A stretch of 48,697 bases of DNA from Arthrobacter nitrophenolicus. Lineage in GTDB: Bacteria > Actinomycetota > Actinomycetes > Actinomycetales > Micrococcaceae. The notes below the pieces were generated by a model. That model saw nothing but the letters and a program-made list of their open reading frames with translations. It made no database searches and was not told the DNA's origin. Numbering within the stretch: the stretch's first letter is position 1; each line of letters starts with the position of its first letter. The stretch is from assembly GCF_000332815.1 (NCBI RefSeq), contig NZ_AOFD01000032.1:1-48697 (forward strand), given 5' to 3'. The position numbers were made by a program, and so were the translations under genes. This document shows positions 1-7,643 of the stretch, one piece after another.

Positions 1-28
1 AGGTGGCCGGGCCGTCGTCGTCCCGTTT

Positions 29-86
29 TCGATTGCTCCGTAACCGCCCTTATGAAGGCCGAAAACGGCGGTTACGGAGCAATCGA
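29..86. terminator. Long inverted repeat downstream of the metallopeptidase gene
   Basis: Positions 29-48 and 67-86 are perfect 20-bp inverted copies separated by an 18-base loop. The hairpin lies 5 bases past the stop codon of the minus-strand metallopeptidase gene, so termination of that transcript is the simplest role. There is no T-tract on the minus strand after the stem, so it may instead be a dispersed intergenic palindrome. Confidence 0.45.
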
Positions 87-90
87 TGGG

Positions 91-972
91 TTAAAGGCTC
101 GGCGCCGCAAACGTGTCGCACTGGTTGATGTCGCCGGTTTCGAAGCCGCGGTAGAACCAGCGCTGCCGCTGCTCGCTGGAACCATGCGTCCAGGCCTCCG
201 GCGTCACCCGTCCGGTGGCCGCTTCCTGGATCCGGTCATCGCCCACCGCCGAAGCCGCGGACAGCGCGTCATTCAGGTCCTGCTGGGTGAGGGGCTCAAG
301 GAACGGCTGGCCGTCCGGACCCGGCTGGGTGGAGGCGTGCTTTGCCCACAGCCCGGCGTAGCAGTCGGCCTGCAGTTCAACCCGGACGGCGCCGGACTCA
401 GGGCCCTGCGGATCCTGCTGCGCGCGGTCCAGGTAGCCCAGGACGTTCTGGATGTGGTGGCCGAACTCGTGCGCCACCACGTACTCCTGGGCCAGCGGCC
501 CGCCGGAGGAACCGAAGCGGTTCACCAGTTCCGTGAAGAACCCGGGATCGAAGTAGGCGGTGGTGTCCGTGGGGCAGTAGAACGGTCCCACGGCACTGGA
601 GGCCGTTCCGCAGCCGGTGCTCACCGCCTCGTCGAAGATCACGGTCTCGGGCTGCGGATACTGGACGCTGTACTGCTCCAGGTAGGCGGGCCAGAACGCG
701 TTGAGGCTGTTGACGGTGCCGGTGATGCGGCAGTCCACGCGCGCGTCGGCGTCGGCCCCGGTTTCGCAGGCCGGCGCCGTACCCTCGCTTTGCGGGGCAG
801 GGGCCGCGCCGCCCGCCAGGCCTTCGAGGAGCTGGGGATTGATGCCGAAGAGCGCCGCGATCAGCAGGATGAGCCCGCCACCGATGCCGCCGCCCACCTT
901 GACGCCCCGCCCCATGCCGCGCCGGTCCTGGACCTGCGAGGGATCCAGCTGCACATTGTCATTGAAACTCAT
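91..972 (-). CDS. Neutral zinc metallopeptidase, YpfJ family
   Basis: This 293-aa protein is a predicted membrane-anchored zinc metalloprotease. A glycine-rich hydrophobic stretch at about residues 27-45 should be a single N-terminal membrane anchor. A linker rich in Ala and Pro follows, then the catalytic domain. The zinc motif HEFGHH lies at about residues 168-173, and the downstream VELQADCYAG segment (about 198-207) supplies the third ligand, a Glu, as in the family. Several paired cysteines fit an extracytoplasmic catalytic domain. Length and motif order match the YpfJ/neutral zinc metallopeptidase family (formerly DUF2344-type annotations vary). Substrate unknown. It is transcribed away from the acyl-CoA ligase gene that begins 60 bp upstream on the other strand, so the two share a short divergent promoter region. 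Confidence 0.9.
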   Translation of the reverse strand: MSFNDNVQLDPSQVQDRRGMGRGVKVGGGIGGGLILLIAALFGINPQLLEGLAGGAAPAPQSEGTAPACETGADADARVDCRITGTVNSLNAFWPAYLEQYSVQYPQPETVIFDEAVSTGCGTASSAVGPFYCPTDTTAYFDPGFFTELVNRFGSSGGPLAQEYVVAHEFGHHIQNVLGYLDRAQQDPQGPESGAVRVELQADCYAGLWAKHASTQPGPDGQPFLEPLTQQDLNDALSAASAVGDDRIQEAATGRVTPEAWTHGSSEQRQRWFYRGFETGDINQCDTFAAPSL

Positions 973-1031
973 AAAGTCACATTACCCCTGGGCCCGGAAG
1001 TCAATCCGTGCAGGCCGGTAAAGTTGATCCG

Positions 1032-2438
1032 ATGCCTTTCCTCAACAGAATCCAGCGATGGGCCGGCGAACGGCCCAACGACACCGCCGTCGTGATCGCG
1101 GGCCGCCGCCTGTCCTGGGCAGAGCTCCGGGACGCCGCGGCCGGCCAGGTTGCGGAGACGAAGGCGGTCACCGCACTGTGCGAGGCCAATTCCGTCGATT
1201 TCGCCGTCAACTACGCGGCCGCCGTGGCGGGCGGGCGCCAGTGCGCCGTCCTGGATCCCGCCTGGCACAAGCACCTGCAGGACGACATCATCCGCCGCAT
1301 CGATTCATCCGCTTTGCCCGCGGCGGTCTCGCCTGATGACGAACTTCGCGACGGGCCGGGGGACATCACCTTCCTGATTGGGCTGACGTCCGGCACCACG
1401 TCCGTGCCCAAGGCCTTCACCAGGTCCCGGCGCTCCTGGCAGCAGTCCTTCGACGCCTCCATCGAGTTCTTCGGCCTGCGGCAGGATGACGTCACGCTGG
1501 CGCCCGGACCGCTGGCGGCCAGCCTGAACCTGTACGCGCTGAGCGAGTGCCTCTACGCCGGCTCGGAATTCCAGACGCTCGAGCATTTCGACGTCGGGGA
1601 CGTCCACTCCGCGATCACCCACGACCGCGTCACCCGGCTGGTTTTGGTGCCCACCATGCTGCGGATGCTCAGCGAACGCGGCCTCACCGGCTGCGTGGAC
1701 GCCTCCGGGGTGCGCACCATCATCTGCGCCGGTTCAAAACTGGACGCCCGGACCCTTGAGGCTGCCCGGCGCTGGGCGCCGCACGCCACCATCTATGAGT
1801 ACTACGGCGCCTCGGAACTGAGCTTCGTCTCCGGGGCCGGGCTGCCTGCCGGCCAGCCCGCGGCCGTCGGCGGAACCGGCATCGGCCATCCCTTCCCCGG
1901 AGTAGACGTTGCCATCCTCGACGATGACGGGAGGCCGGTGCCCGGCGGCGCGTCCGGCAACATCTGCGTGCGGAGCGGGATGGTCAGCAACGGCTATCTG
2001 TGGGGGGACGACGGGCAGGCCCTGCGGTCCTTCGGTGACTGGTTCACGGTGGGGGACCAGGGCTATCTGGAGGCAGGGGAACTCCACATCCTGGGCCGCC
2101 GCGCGGACATGATCCTCACCTCCGGCAAGAATGTCTATCCGCACGAGGTGGAGCTTGCCCTCGCCGCGGTGCCCGGGGTTGCCGCCGCGGTGGCTGCCGG
2201 AATGCCGGACGATCTCCGCGGCCAGCGCGTGGTGGCGGGCATCGTTCCGTCCGCCGGCGGGGTCACTGCGGCGCAGCTGCGGGCGGGCCTGGAGGGGATC
2301 CTGCCCCGGGACAAGCGGCCGCTGCAGTACTTCGTCCTCTCGGAACTTCCTGTGACCGGCGCCGGCAAGATCAGCCGCACCATGCTTCTCGATTGGATTC
2401 ACCATCATGACCGGCGGGTGCGGAACCTTGGCGCCTGA
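1032..2438 (+). CDS. AMP-forming acyl-CoA synthetase (ANL superfamily)
   Basis: This 468-aa enzyme should activate a carboxylic acid to its acyl-adenylate and then to the CoA thioester. The phosphate-binding loop reads TSGTTSVPK at about residues 118-126, the adenylate motif region YYGASELS lies near residue 257, GDQGYLE follows, and the C-terminal catalytic lysine is in GAGKIS at about 441-446. It is shorter than most fatty acyl-CoA ligases (over 500 aa). An upstream in-frame ATG at 1008 exists, but the 1032 start gives the expected MPFLNRIQRW N-terminus. It overlaps the thiolase gene by 32 bases, so the two are probably co-translated. The pair converges on a biotin importer operon, which may mean a link to biotin or pimeloyl metabolism; that is inference. 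The substrate cannot be read from the sequence. Confidence 0.85.
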   Translation: MPFLNRIQRWAGERPNDTAVVIAGRRLSWAELRDAAAGQVAETKAVTALCEANSVDFAVNYAAAVAGGRQCAVLDPAWHKHLQDDIIRRIDSSALPAAVSPDDELRDGPGDITFLIGLTSGTTSVPKAFTRSRRSWQQSFDASIEFFGLRQDDVTLAPGPLAASLNLYALSECLYAGSEFQTLEHFDVGDVHSAITHDRVTRLVLVPTMLRMLSERGLTGCVDASGVRTIICAGSKLDARTLEAARRWAPHATIYEYYGASELSFVSGAGLPAGQPAAVGGTGIGHPFPGVDVAILDDDGRPVPGGASGNICVRSGMVSNGYLWGDDGQALRSFGDWFTVGDQGYLEAGELHILGRRADMILTSGKNVYPHEVELALAAVPGVAAAVAAGMPDDLRGQRVVAGIVPSAGGVTAAQLRAGLEGILPRDKRPLQYFVLSELPVTGAGKISRTMLLDWIHHHDRRVRNLGA

Positions 2439-3615
2439 AGTGTTGCCGGCGGACCGGCAGCCGGTGATCGTCGCCGCCAGGCGGACCCCGGTATGCCGCA
2501 CCAACGCGGCCCTTGGCAGGCTGCGGGCCCACCAGCTGCTGGCACCCGTGCTCCGGGAACTGCTGGCCGACACCGGAACGGAACCGGCAGCCGTCGACGA
2601 TGTGGTCATCGGCAACGCCGTGGGCGGCGGCGGGAACGTGGCCCGCCTGGCACTGCTGGAGGCGGGCCTGCCGGTCAGTGTTCCGGGCATCACCGTTGAC
2701 CGCCAGTGCGGTTCGGGCCTGGACGCCATCGTCCTCGCTGCCCGTTTGGTGGCAGCCGGCGGCAGCCCCCTCTTCCTCGCCGGGGGAGTGGAAAGCACCA
2801 GCACGGCACCCCTGCGCGCCCACCGGACGGACGACGGCGGCGCTGACTTTTACCGGCGGGCCCAGTTTGTGCCGGCGGACTTCGGTGATCCGGACATGGG
2901 CCCGGCTGCCGAAACAGTGGCCCAACAATTTGGGATCAACCGGGAGCGCCAGGATTCCTTCGCGCTGGCAAGCCACCGGCGGGCCCTTTCCGCCGCCGAC
3001 GCAGGGCACTTCGACGGCGAACTGGTCGCCGTGCCCACCACTTCCGGAACTGTGGCGGCGGATGACGGTCCGCGCCGCGGCCTCACTCCCGCGGTGATGG
3101 CGCGGTTCCCGGCCGTCTTTGTGGAAGGCGGAACCGTCACCGCCGGAAACTCCTGCTTCGACGCCGACGCCGCGTCCGCCGTCGTCATGACGTCCCTTGA
3201 ACGGGCACGGGCAATGGGTGCCGCCGACGGCCTGGTAGTCCTAGGCACCGGAACCGCTGGTGTGCATCCCGAGATCCTGGGCGTGGGGGCCGCCATAGCC
3301 GCCCGCGATGCCCTTGCCGGGGCCGGCCGGACCGCCGATGAGCTGGACTTTGTGGAGTTCAACGAGGCATTTGCATCGCAGACCCTGGCCTGCCTGGACC
3401 AGCTGGGGATCGCGCCGGAACGGGCGAACATCGACGGCGGTGCGCTGGCGCTGGGCCACGCCTACGGGGCATCCGGCGCCGTCCTGGTAACACGCCTCCT
3501 GGCGCAGGCACGCCGGGCGGGCACTCCGGGCAGCCTGGCCATGGCCATGATCAGCAGCGCCGGCGGGATGGGCACGGCCGCCCTGCTGGAGTACCGGCAG
3601 CTCCAGGACGGCTAG
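2407..3615 (+). CDS. Thiolase-family protein with the second catalytic Cys replaced
   Basis: This 402-aa protein has the thiolase fold: the nucleophile cysteine in VDRQCGSGLD (about residue 101), the NEAFASQ motif (about 319) and the histidine motif LGHAYGASG (about 350). In standard thiolases the C-terminal motif is CxGGG(M/Q)G, where the Cys is the general base. Here the aligned segment is SSAGGMG (about 382-388), so a Ser takes the place of that Cys. The nucleotide codons are unambiguous and there is no frameshift nearby. It may therefore not be a normal acetyl-CoA acetyltransferase. It starts inside the acyl-CoA ligase gene (32-base overlap; GTG 2440 is an alternative start) and ends 22 bases before the convergent ecfT stop. 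Confidence 0.85.
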   Translation: MTGGCGTLAPEVLPADRQPVIVAARRTPVCRTNAALGRLRAHQLLAPVLRELLADTGTEPAAVDDVVIGNAVGGGGNVARLALLEAGLPVSVPGITVDRQCGSGLDAIVLAARLVAAGGSPLFLAGGVESTSTAPLRAHRTDDGGADFYRRAQFVPADFGDPDMGPAAETVAQQFGINRERQDSFALASHRRALSAADAGHFDGELVAVPTTSGTVAADDGPRRGLTPAVMARFPAVFVEGGTVTAGNSCFDADAASAVVMTSLERARAMGAADGLVVLGTGTAGVHPEILGVGAAIAARDALAGAGRTADELDFVEFNEAFASQTLACLDQLGIAPERANIDGGALALGHAYGASGAVLVTRLLAQARRAGTPGSLAMAMISSAGGMGTAALLEYRQLQDG

Positions 3616-3637
3616 GCCCCGGGCACCTGAGGGAGCT

Positions 3638-4273
3638 TCAGTCTTCGGCCTCATCGTCGGCTTCGCCCAGTCCGCGGGCCGCGAGAGCCTCGCCCGTCTG
3701 GCGCGCGAACGCCACCGAGGTAATGAAAACCGGCAGGACCAGGGCCCGCGGATTGCGTTCCAGGCCCCGGGCCCGGGCGGAATCACGGACGTCGGCGAAG
3801 GTTCCTGCAATATAGGGGATGCTCCGCAGCATGATCCCGATGGTCAGGGCGAAGCGTTCCGGATCGGCCCCGAACCTTTTGAAGGGACCCGCCGCCCTGA
3901 CCACGCCGTCCAGGAGTTTGTGGACCGGGGTGGTGGCGGTGAGCAGGGAAGCGGCCACCACGCAGACCAGGATGTTCAGGACAATCCTGCCCGCCGTCGG
4001 GGCGCCCAGCTGCCACCACTGGAAGAGTCCGATGACCAGCAGGACGGCAGCGAGCGGGCGGACGGCACCCCACAGCCGCTTGGGGCCCGCGCCGGACAGC
4101 AGGAAAAGGCCGCAGAGAGCGCCAAGCATCCCCAGCGACATCCGCCAGTCCACAGTCACGAACGAGGCCAGGCCGCAGGCGAACACCAGGAGGAACTTCA
4201 ATGCCAGCGGCGCACGGTGGACCAGCGAGTCCCCCGCGACGTAGTTGGCGAGCAGGAAGCCGTGGCCCCTCAC
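3638..4273 (-). CDS. bioN: Energy-coupling factor transporter membrane protein EcfT (BioN)
   Basis: This 211-aa membrane protein is the transmembrane coupling subunit of an ECF-type vitamin importer. Several hydrophobic helices precede a cytoplasmic region carrying two Ala-Arg-Gly motifs (SARARGLE near residue 169 and LAARGLGE near 201); these are the short coupling helices by which EcfT contacts the ATPases. It is the last gene of bioY-ecfA-ecfT: its GTG start overlaps the ecfA stop by 4 bases (GTGA), which indicates translational coupling. The biotin assignment rests on the adjacent BioY. Only one ATPase gene is present, as in the BioMNY systems. The gene ends tail to tail with the thiolase gene. 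Confidence 0.88.
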   Translation of the reverse strand: MRGHGFLLANYVAGDSLVHRAPLALKFLLVFACGLASFVTVDWRMSLGMLGALCGLFLLSGAGPKRLWGAVRPLAAVLLVIGLFQWWQLGAPTAGRIVLNILVCVVAASLLTATTPVHKLLDGVVRAAGPFKRFGADPERFALTIGIMLRSIPYIAGTFADVRDSARARGLERNPRALVLPVFITSVAFARQTGEALAARGLGEADDEAED

Positions 4274-4998
4274 GGCTGCGCTTCCTGCGCGTCCAGGCTT
4301 GCCAGGCAGAGCGCCCGGTAGGCGGCCACGGCGGGGGCGGCAGCGCCGTCGAACACCACCTTGCCCTGGTCGATGACCAGGACACGGTCCATGTCCAGGG
4401 CCATGTCCAGGTCATGGGTGGACATGATGATCTGCTGGTCCAGGCCGGCCAGGGTCCGGCGCAGCAGTTCGCGGTTGCGCAGGTCCAGCAGGGTGGACGG
4501 TTCGTCCAGGACCAGGACGGCGGGTTCGACGGCGAGGACGGCGGCGAGGGCCACCAGCTGCCGCTCGCCGCCGGACAGCTCGTAGATGCTCTGGTCCGCC
4601 AGGTGCAGCAGGCCCAGCCGGTCCAGGGCGTCTTCCGCCTGTCTCCGCCGCTCGGCACCGTTCTTCACGGACCGGCGCAGGGACAGCTCCACGTCCTCCC
4701 TGCCGGTGGGCATGACCAGCTGGGAGAGGGGATCGGTGAAAACAAACCCAACGGTGCGGCGCACGGCCCGGACCGAGCGGACCGTGTCCGCGCCGTCCAC
4801 CAGCACACGGCCGGAACTGGGCTGGACGAGCCCGTTGACCAGGCGCAGGAAGGTGGACTTTCCGGAACCATTGGCACCGATGACGCCCACCCGCCGCTCC
4901 GTCAGCTGCAGGTTCACGCCGTCCAGGAGGACCTTGGGTTCCGGGAGATGGTCCACCGGAACGGTTACGGCTGCCTGGTCAAAGGTCACGTTGGGCAT
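4270..4998 (-). CDS. bioM: ECF transporter ATP-binding protein (BioM)
   Basis: This 242-aa ABC ATPase should power the BioY biotin importer. Walker A is GANGSGKST (about residues 36-44), the ABC signature is LSGGERQLVALA (about 133-144), Walker B plus catalytic Glu is VLVLDEPS, and the switch histidine is in MSTHDLD. The frame is open further upstream to 5142, but that part overlaps bioY and does not resemble an ATPase; MPNVTFDQAAV at 4998 is the natural start, 10 bases after the bioY stop. Order and spacing (bioY, bioM, bioN) are those of actinobacterial biotin uptake operons. Confidence 0.92.
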   Translation of the reverse strand: MPNVTFDQAAVTVPVDHLPEPKVLLDGVNLQLTERRVGVIGANGSGKSTFLRLVNGLVQPSSGRVLVDGADTVRSVRAVRRTVGFVFTDPLSQLVMPTGREDVELSLRRSVKNGAERRRQAEDALDRLGLLHLADQSIYELSGGERQLVALAAVLAVEPAVLVLDEPSTLLDLRNRELLRRTLAGLDQQIIMSTHDLDMALDMDRVLVIDQGKVVFDGAAAPAVAAYRALCLASLDAQEAQP

Positions 4999-5008
4999 GG
5001 CCAGGGTC

Positions 5009-5653
5009 CTAGGCTTGCGCGGGCTGCGGGGCGGTCCGCTTGACCCTGCGGACCAGGATGTCCGGGAAGGCCCGGTGCAGGGCGACGGCGATAAGCGCAG
5101 CCAGGACGTTCTTGATGATGTCGCCGGGGTAGAACACAACATCGCTCAGGAAGGCCTGGCCCCAGGTGGCCTTGGTGTTCAGCACGATGCCGGCGATGCC
5201 CAGCGAGTGCACAACCACCACGCTGGTGACCGTGGCGGAGAGGAACAGCCACAGTGCCCGGGCCTTGATGGTCCGGCGGATGACCACCGTGGCCAGCCAG
5301 CCCACGATTCCCGCGGCGATGGGGAAAGCGATGATGTAGCCGGCGGACGGTCCGGCGAGGATGCCCAGGCCGCTGCGTCCCTGGCTGAAGATCGGCAGGC
5401 CCGCGAGGCCCAGCAGGACATAGAGTCCGACGGCGGCGAAGCCCCGCCCGGGGCCGAGCACCAGGCCGGTCAGCATGACGGCGAGGGTCTGGAAGGTGAT
5501 GGGGACGCCGAAGCCGTTGACGGCAAGGCCGGGGACCAGTGCCGAGGCGGCCACCAGGGCGGCGAAGACGGCGATCAGGCCGAGGTCCGTGGCGTTCCAG
5601 CGGCGGCGGCCTGCATGCGGGGTCTTTGTGGCGGCGGTTTCGGTGTTGCTCAT
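5009..5653 (-). CDS. bioY: Biotin transporter substrate-binding subunit BioY
   Basis: This 214-aa integral membrane protein is the biotin-binding S component of an ECF importer. About six hydrophobic segments are visible. Family landmarks are the GPSAGYIIAFP segment (about residues 110-120) and the late FYPGDIIKN segment (about 180-188). The start at 5653 is preferred to the upstream in-frame ATG at 5677 because it gives a short polar N-terminus before the first helix. It is first in the bioY-bioM-bioN operon. The upstream region carries two small inverted repeats that may be biotin-responsive operators (separate entry). Confidence 0.93.
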   Translation of the reverse strand: MSNTETAATKTPHAGRRRWNATDLGLIAVFAALVAASALVPGLAVNGFGVPITFQTLAVMLTGLVLGPGRGFAAVGLYVLLGLAGLPIFSQGRSGLGILAGPSAGYIIAFPIAAGIVGWLATVVIRRTIKARALWLFLSATVTSVVVVHSLGIAGIVLNTKATWGQAFLSDVVFYPGDIIKNVLAALIAVALHRAFPDILVRRVKRTAPQPAQA

Positions 5654-5674
5654 GGGGTTCCTGTCGGGGTTGTA

Positions 5675-5746
5675 CAAGCGGAATCTAATGTACTGCCGAC
5701 GCTACCGGGATGGAACCGGGGCCATTTTGTAGGTGCCCTACTAAAA
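5675..5746. promoter_or_regulatory. Candidate operators between bioY and the DUF2993 gene
   Basis: Two dyads lie in the 139-bp divergent region. The stronger is 5725-5746, TTTTGTAGG-TGC-CCTACTAAAA, symmetric except for one extra T in the right arm. The second is near 5675-5698, where the palindrome TTGTACAA is followed 10 bases later by ATGTAC. Biotin importers in actinobacteria are usually repressed by a TetR-type BioQ or a BirA with a DNA-binding domain. I cannot match either dyad to a known box, so the role is a proposal from position and symmetry alone. Confidence 0.3.
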
Positions 5747-5792
5747 GGGCGGGCGGAGGCTGAGGGACTTAGCCAACTGCCACAATGGCTTC

Positions 5793-6479
5793 ATGGGGTG
5801 GACACGGATACGGGAGTGGCTGATTGGTGCCGCAGGCATGCTGGTTGTCCTGGGTATCGCAGCCGTGGTTCTCTGGTGGGCGGCCAGCGACCCCGCCGGA
5901 AGGAACGGGGACGGACCTTCACCGGTCCCGGGCGCGGCAAGCCCGGTGGGGACAGTGCCTCCAGAGGACCTGCCTGACGGTGGGGTGTGGTTCTCCGATG
6001 TGTCGCTTGATGCGGGCTCGGTGGCTGCGGGAGGCTCACTGCTGCGCGACGTCCGGGCCACCGGGCAGGACGTGGTGTCGGGGCCGGACGGGATGGCTGC
6101 CGCACGGCTCGACGTTGAGGCCACCGTGCCGTTCGACGTCGTCGCCGGCGAGCTTGGTGACGGGGCAGTGGTCGGGGCAGCAGGAGGCGGCGAGGCCAGG
6201 GTGGTCCGCACAGTTGAGGCTTTCGGCCGGGAACTGCGCGTCACAGCCACCGGCACTGTCGAGGTGGCGGCCGGAAGGCTTGTGGTCGAGCCGCGCTCGA
6301 TCGACTTCGGCGGTCCTGGCTTTCTCTCGGACGCGACTGCCGCCGTCGTCCGCAGGCTCGTGACCATTGAGCACGATGTTGAGGGGCTGCCGGAGGGACT
6401 CGTGCTCCGGGACGTCGCGGTGCGCGCTGATGGCTTTCGTGTCAGCCTCCGCGGCGAGGACGTCCGGCTCGCGCCGTAA
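5793..6479 (+). CDS. DUF2993 (LmeA-like) membrane-anchored protein
   Basis: This 228-aa protein has one N-terminal membrane segment at about residues 10-31 and then a low-complexity Gly/Pro linker. The rest is a beta-rich extracytoplasmic domain. The C-terminal block PEGLVLRDVAVRADGFRVSLRGEDVRL is characteristic of DUF2993, the family that includes mycobacterial LmeA, a periplasmic lipid-binding protein affecting lipomannan elongation. A similar role in the cell envelope is plausible but not shown by the sequence. The gene runs divergently from bioY and is followed by the radical SAM gene 60 bases downstream. Confidence 0.8.
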   Translation: MGWTRIREWLIGAAGMLVVLGIAAVVLWWAASDPAGRNGDGPSPVPGAASPVGTVPPEDLPDGGVWFSDVSLDAGSVAAGGSLLRDVRATGQDVVSGPDGMAAARLDVEATVPFDVVAGELGDGAVVGAAGGGEARVVRTVEAFGRELRVTATGTVEVAAGRLVVEPRSIDFGGPGFLSDATAAVVRRLVTIEHDVEGLPEGLVLRDVAVRADGFRVSLRGEDVRLAP

Positions 6480-6539
6480 GGGGTGATGCCCTGGGCTTAA
6501 CGGCCCGGCTGGCAGGGGATGCCTTGGGAGAATGGAGTC

Positions 6540-7604
6540 ATGGACTTTAACCGGCTGCTGCAGATCCGGCGAATCTTTGCCCAGCCGGCGGCGCTGGAGC
6601 TGCCACGCGGCAAGGAGATCGTCGCGCGATGGCCGGAAGCCGACGTCGTGCCGGTGGACAACCACTGGAACATTCCCGAACTGCACGGCGACGAAACAAA
6701 CGTCCCGCGCTGGTCCCGGATCAAAACGGAAGCGCTGGTGCTGGGCGTCAAGAAGGCGCTGACCGTGAAGCCCAACGGCCGGTCCGCCGATTTCATCGCA
6801 CCCTCCACTGCGAACGGCTGCGCCATGGCATGCGCCTACTGCTACGTGCCCCGGCACAAGGGGTACAGCAATCCGGTCACCGTGTTTGCCAACATTGACC
6901 AGATCGCGGGGGCACTCGAGCGGCACGTCCTGCGTCAGGGCATCAAGCTGGAGCCCAACCAGTGTGATCCCGAGCTCTGGGTCTATGACATCGGGGAAAA
7001 CAGCGACTGCTCCGTCGACGCGCTGGTCAGCGACAACGTGGAGGACCTCGTCTCGCTGTTCCGGGACCTGCCCACCGCCAAACTGTCCTTTGCCACCAAG
7101 TACGTGAACCCCGCGATGCTCAATTGGGACCACGGCGGGCACACCCGGGTCCGCTTTTCCGTGATGCCGGCGGACCTGGCCAAGTCGGTGGACGTACGGA
7201 CCTCGCCTGTGGCCGAGCGCATGGCAGCCATCAACGACTTTGTGGCCGCTGGCTACGAGGTGCACGTGAATTTCTCGCCCGTTATCGTCACGGACACCTG
7301 GCTCAGCGACTGGGAGGAGCTGCTGCGCCAGCTCGACGCGACCCTTACGGATGCCGCGAAGGCGCAGCTCGCTGCGGAGGTCATTTTCCTGACGCACAAC
7401 GAGCGGCTCCATGAGGTCAACCTGGGGTGGCATCCGCAGGCTGAGAAGGTGCTGTGGCGCCCGGACCTGCAGGAATCGAAGGTGTCCTCCAACGGCTTCA
7501 GCAACGTCCGCTACCGTTCAGGAGCCAAGGCCGGTTACGTCCGGCAGCTGACCGCGCTGATCCAGAAGATCGCGCCGTACTGCCGGATCCGCTATGCGTT
7601 CTGA
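6540..7604 (+). CDS. Spore photoproduct lyase family radical SAM protein
   Basis: This 354-aa protein carries the radical SAM cluster motif CAMACAYC (Cys at about residues 94, 98 and 101; CxxxCxxC), which binds the 4Fe-4S cluster that cleaves S-adenosylmethionine. The flanking segments (SADFIAPSTANGC before, YVPRHKGY after, and the DIGENSDCSVD block near residue 150) are those of the spore photoproduct lyase family found in non-sporulating actinobacteria. The start at 6540 is chosen because GGAG sits 4 bases upstream; an in-frame ATG at 6519 is also present. True spore lyases repair thymine dimers formed in spore DNA; this organism group does not sporulate, so the substrate is open. Confidence 0.85.
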   Translation: MDFNRLLQIRRIFAQPAALELPRGKEIVARWPEADVVPVDNHWNIPELHGDETNVPRWSRIKTEALVLGVKKALTVKPNGRSADFIAPSTANGCAMACAYCYVPRHKGYSNPVTVFANIDQIAGALERHVLRQGIKLEPNQCDPELWVYDIGENSDCSVDALVSDNVEDLVSLFRDLPTAKLSFATKYVNPAMLNWDHGGHTRVRFSVMPADLAKSVDVRTSPVAERMAAINDFVAAGYEVHVNFSPVIVTDTWLSDWEELLRQLDATLTDAAKAQLAAEVIFLTHNERLHEVNLGWHPQAEKVLWRPDLQESKVSSNGFSNVRYRSGAKAGYVRQLTALIQKIAPYCRIRYAF

Positions 7605-7628
7605 GGCCTGAAGCCGGACCGGCCGCGC

Positions 7629-7634
7629 TAGACT
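7629..7634 (+). promoter_or_regulatory. Candidate -10 box (TAGACT) for the C39-like lipoprotein gene
   Basis: TAGACT lies 9 bases before the ATG at 7644 and there is no good ribosome-binding sequence in between, which fits a leaderless or very short-leader transcript of the kind common in actinobacteria. No clear -35 box is visible. Confidence 0.35.
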
Positions 7635-7643
7635 TGTTCGACC

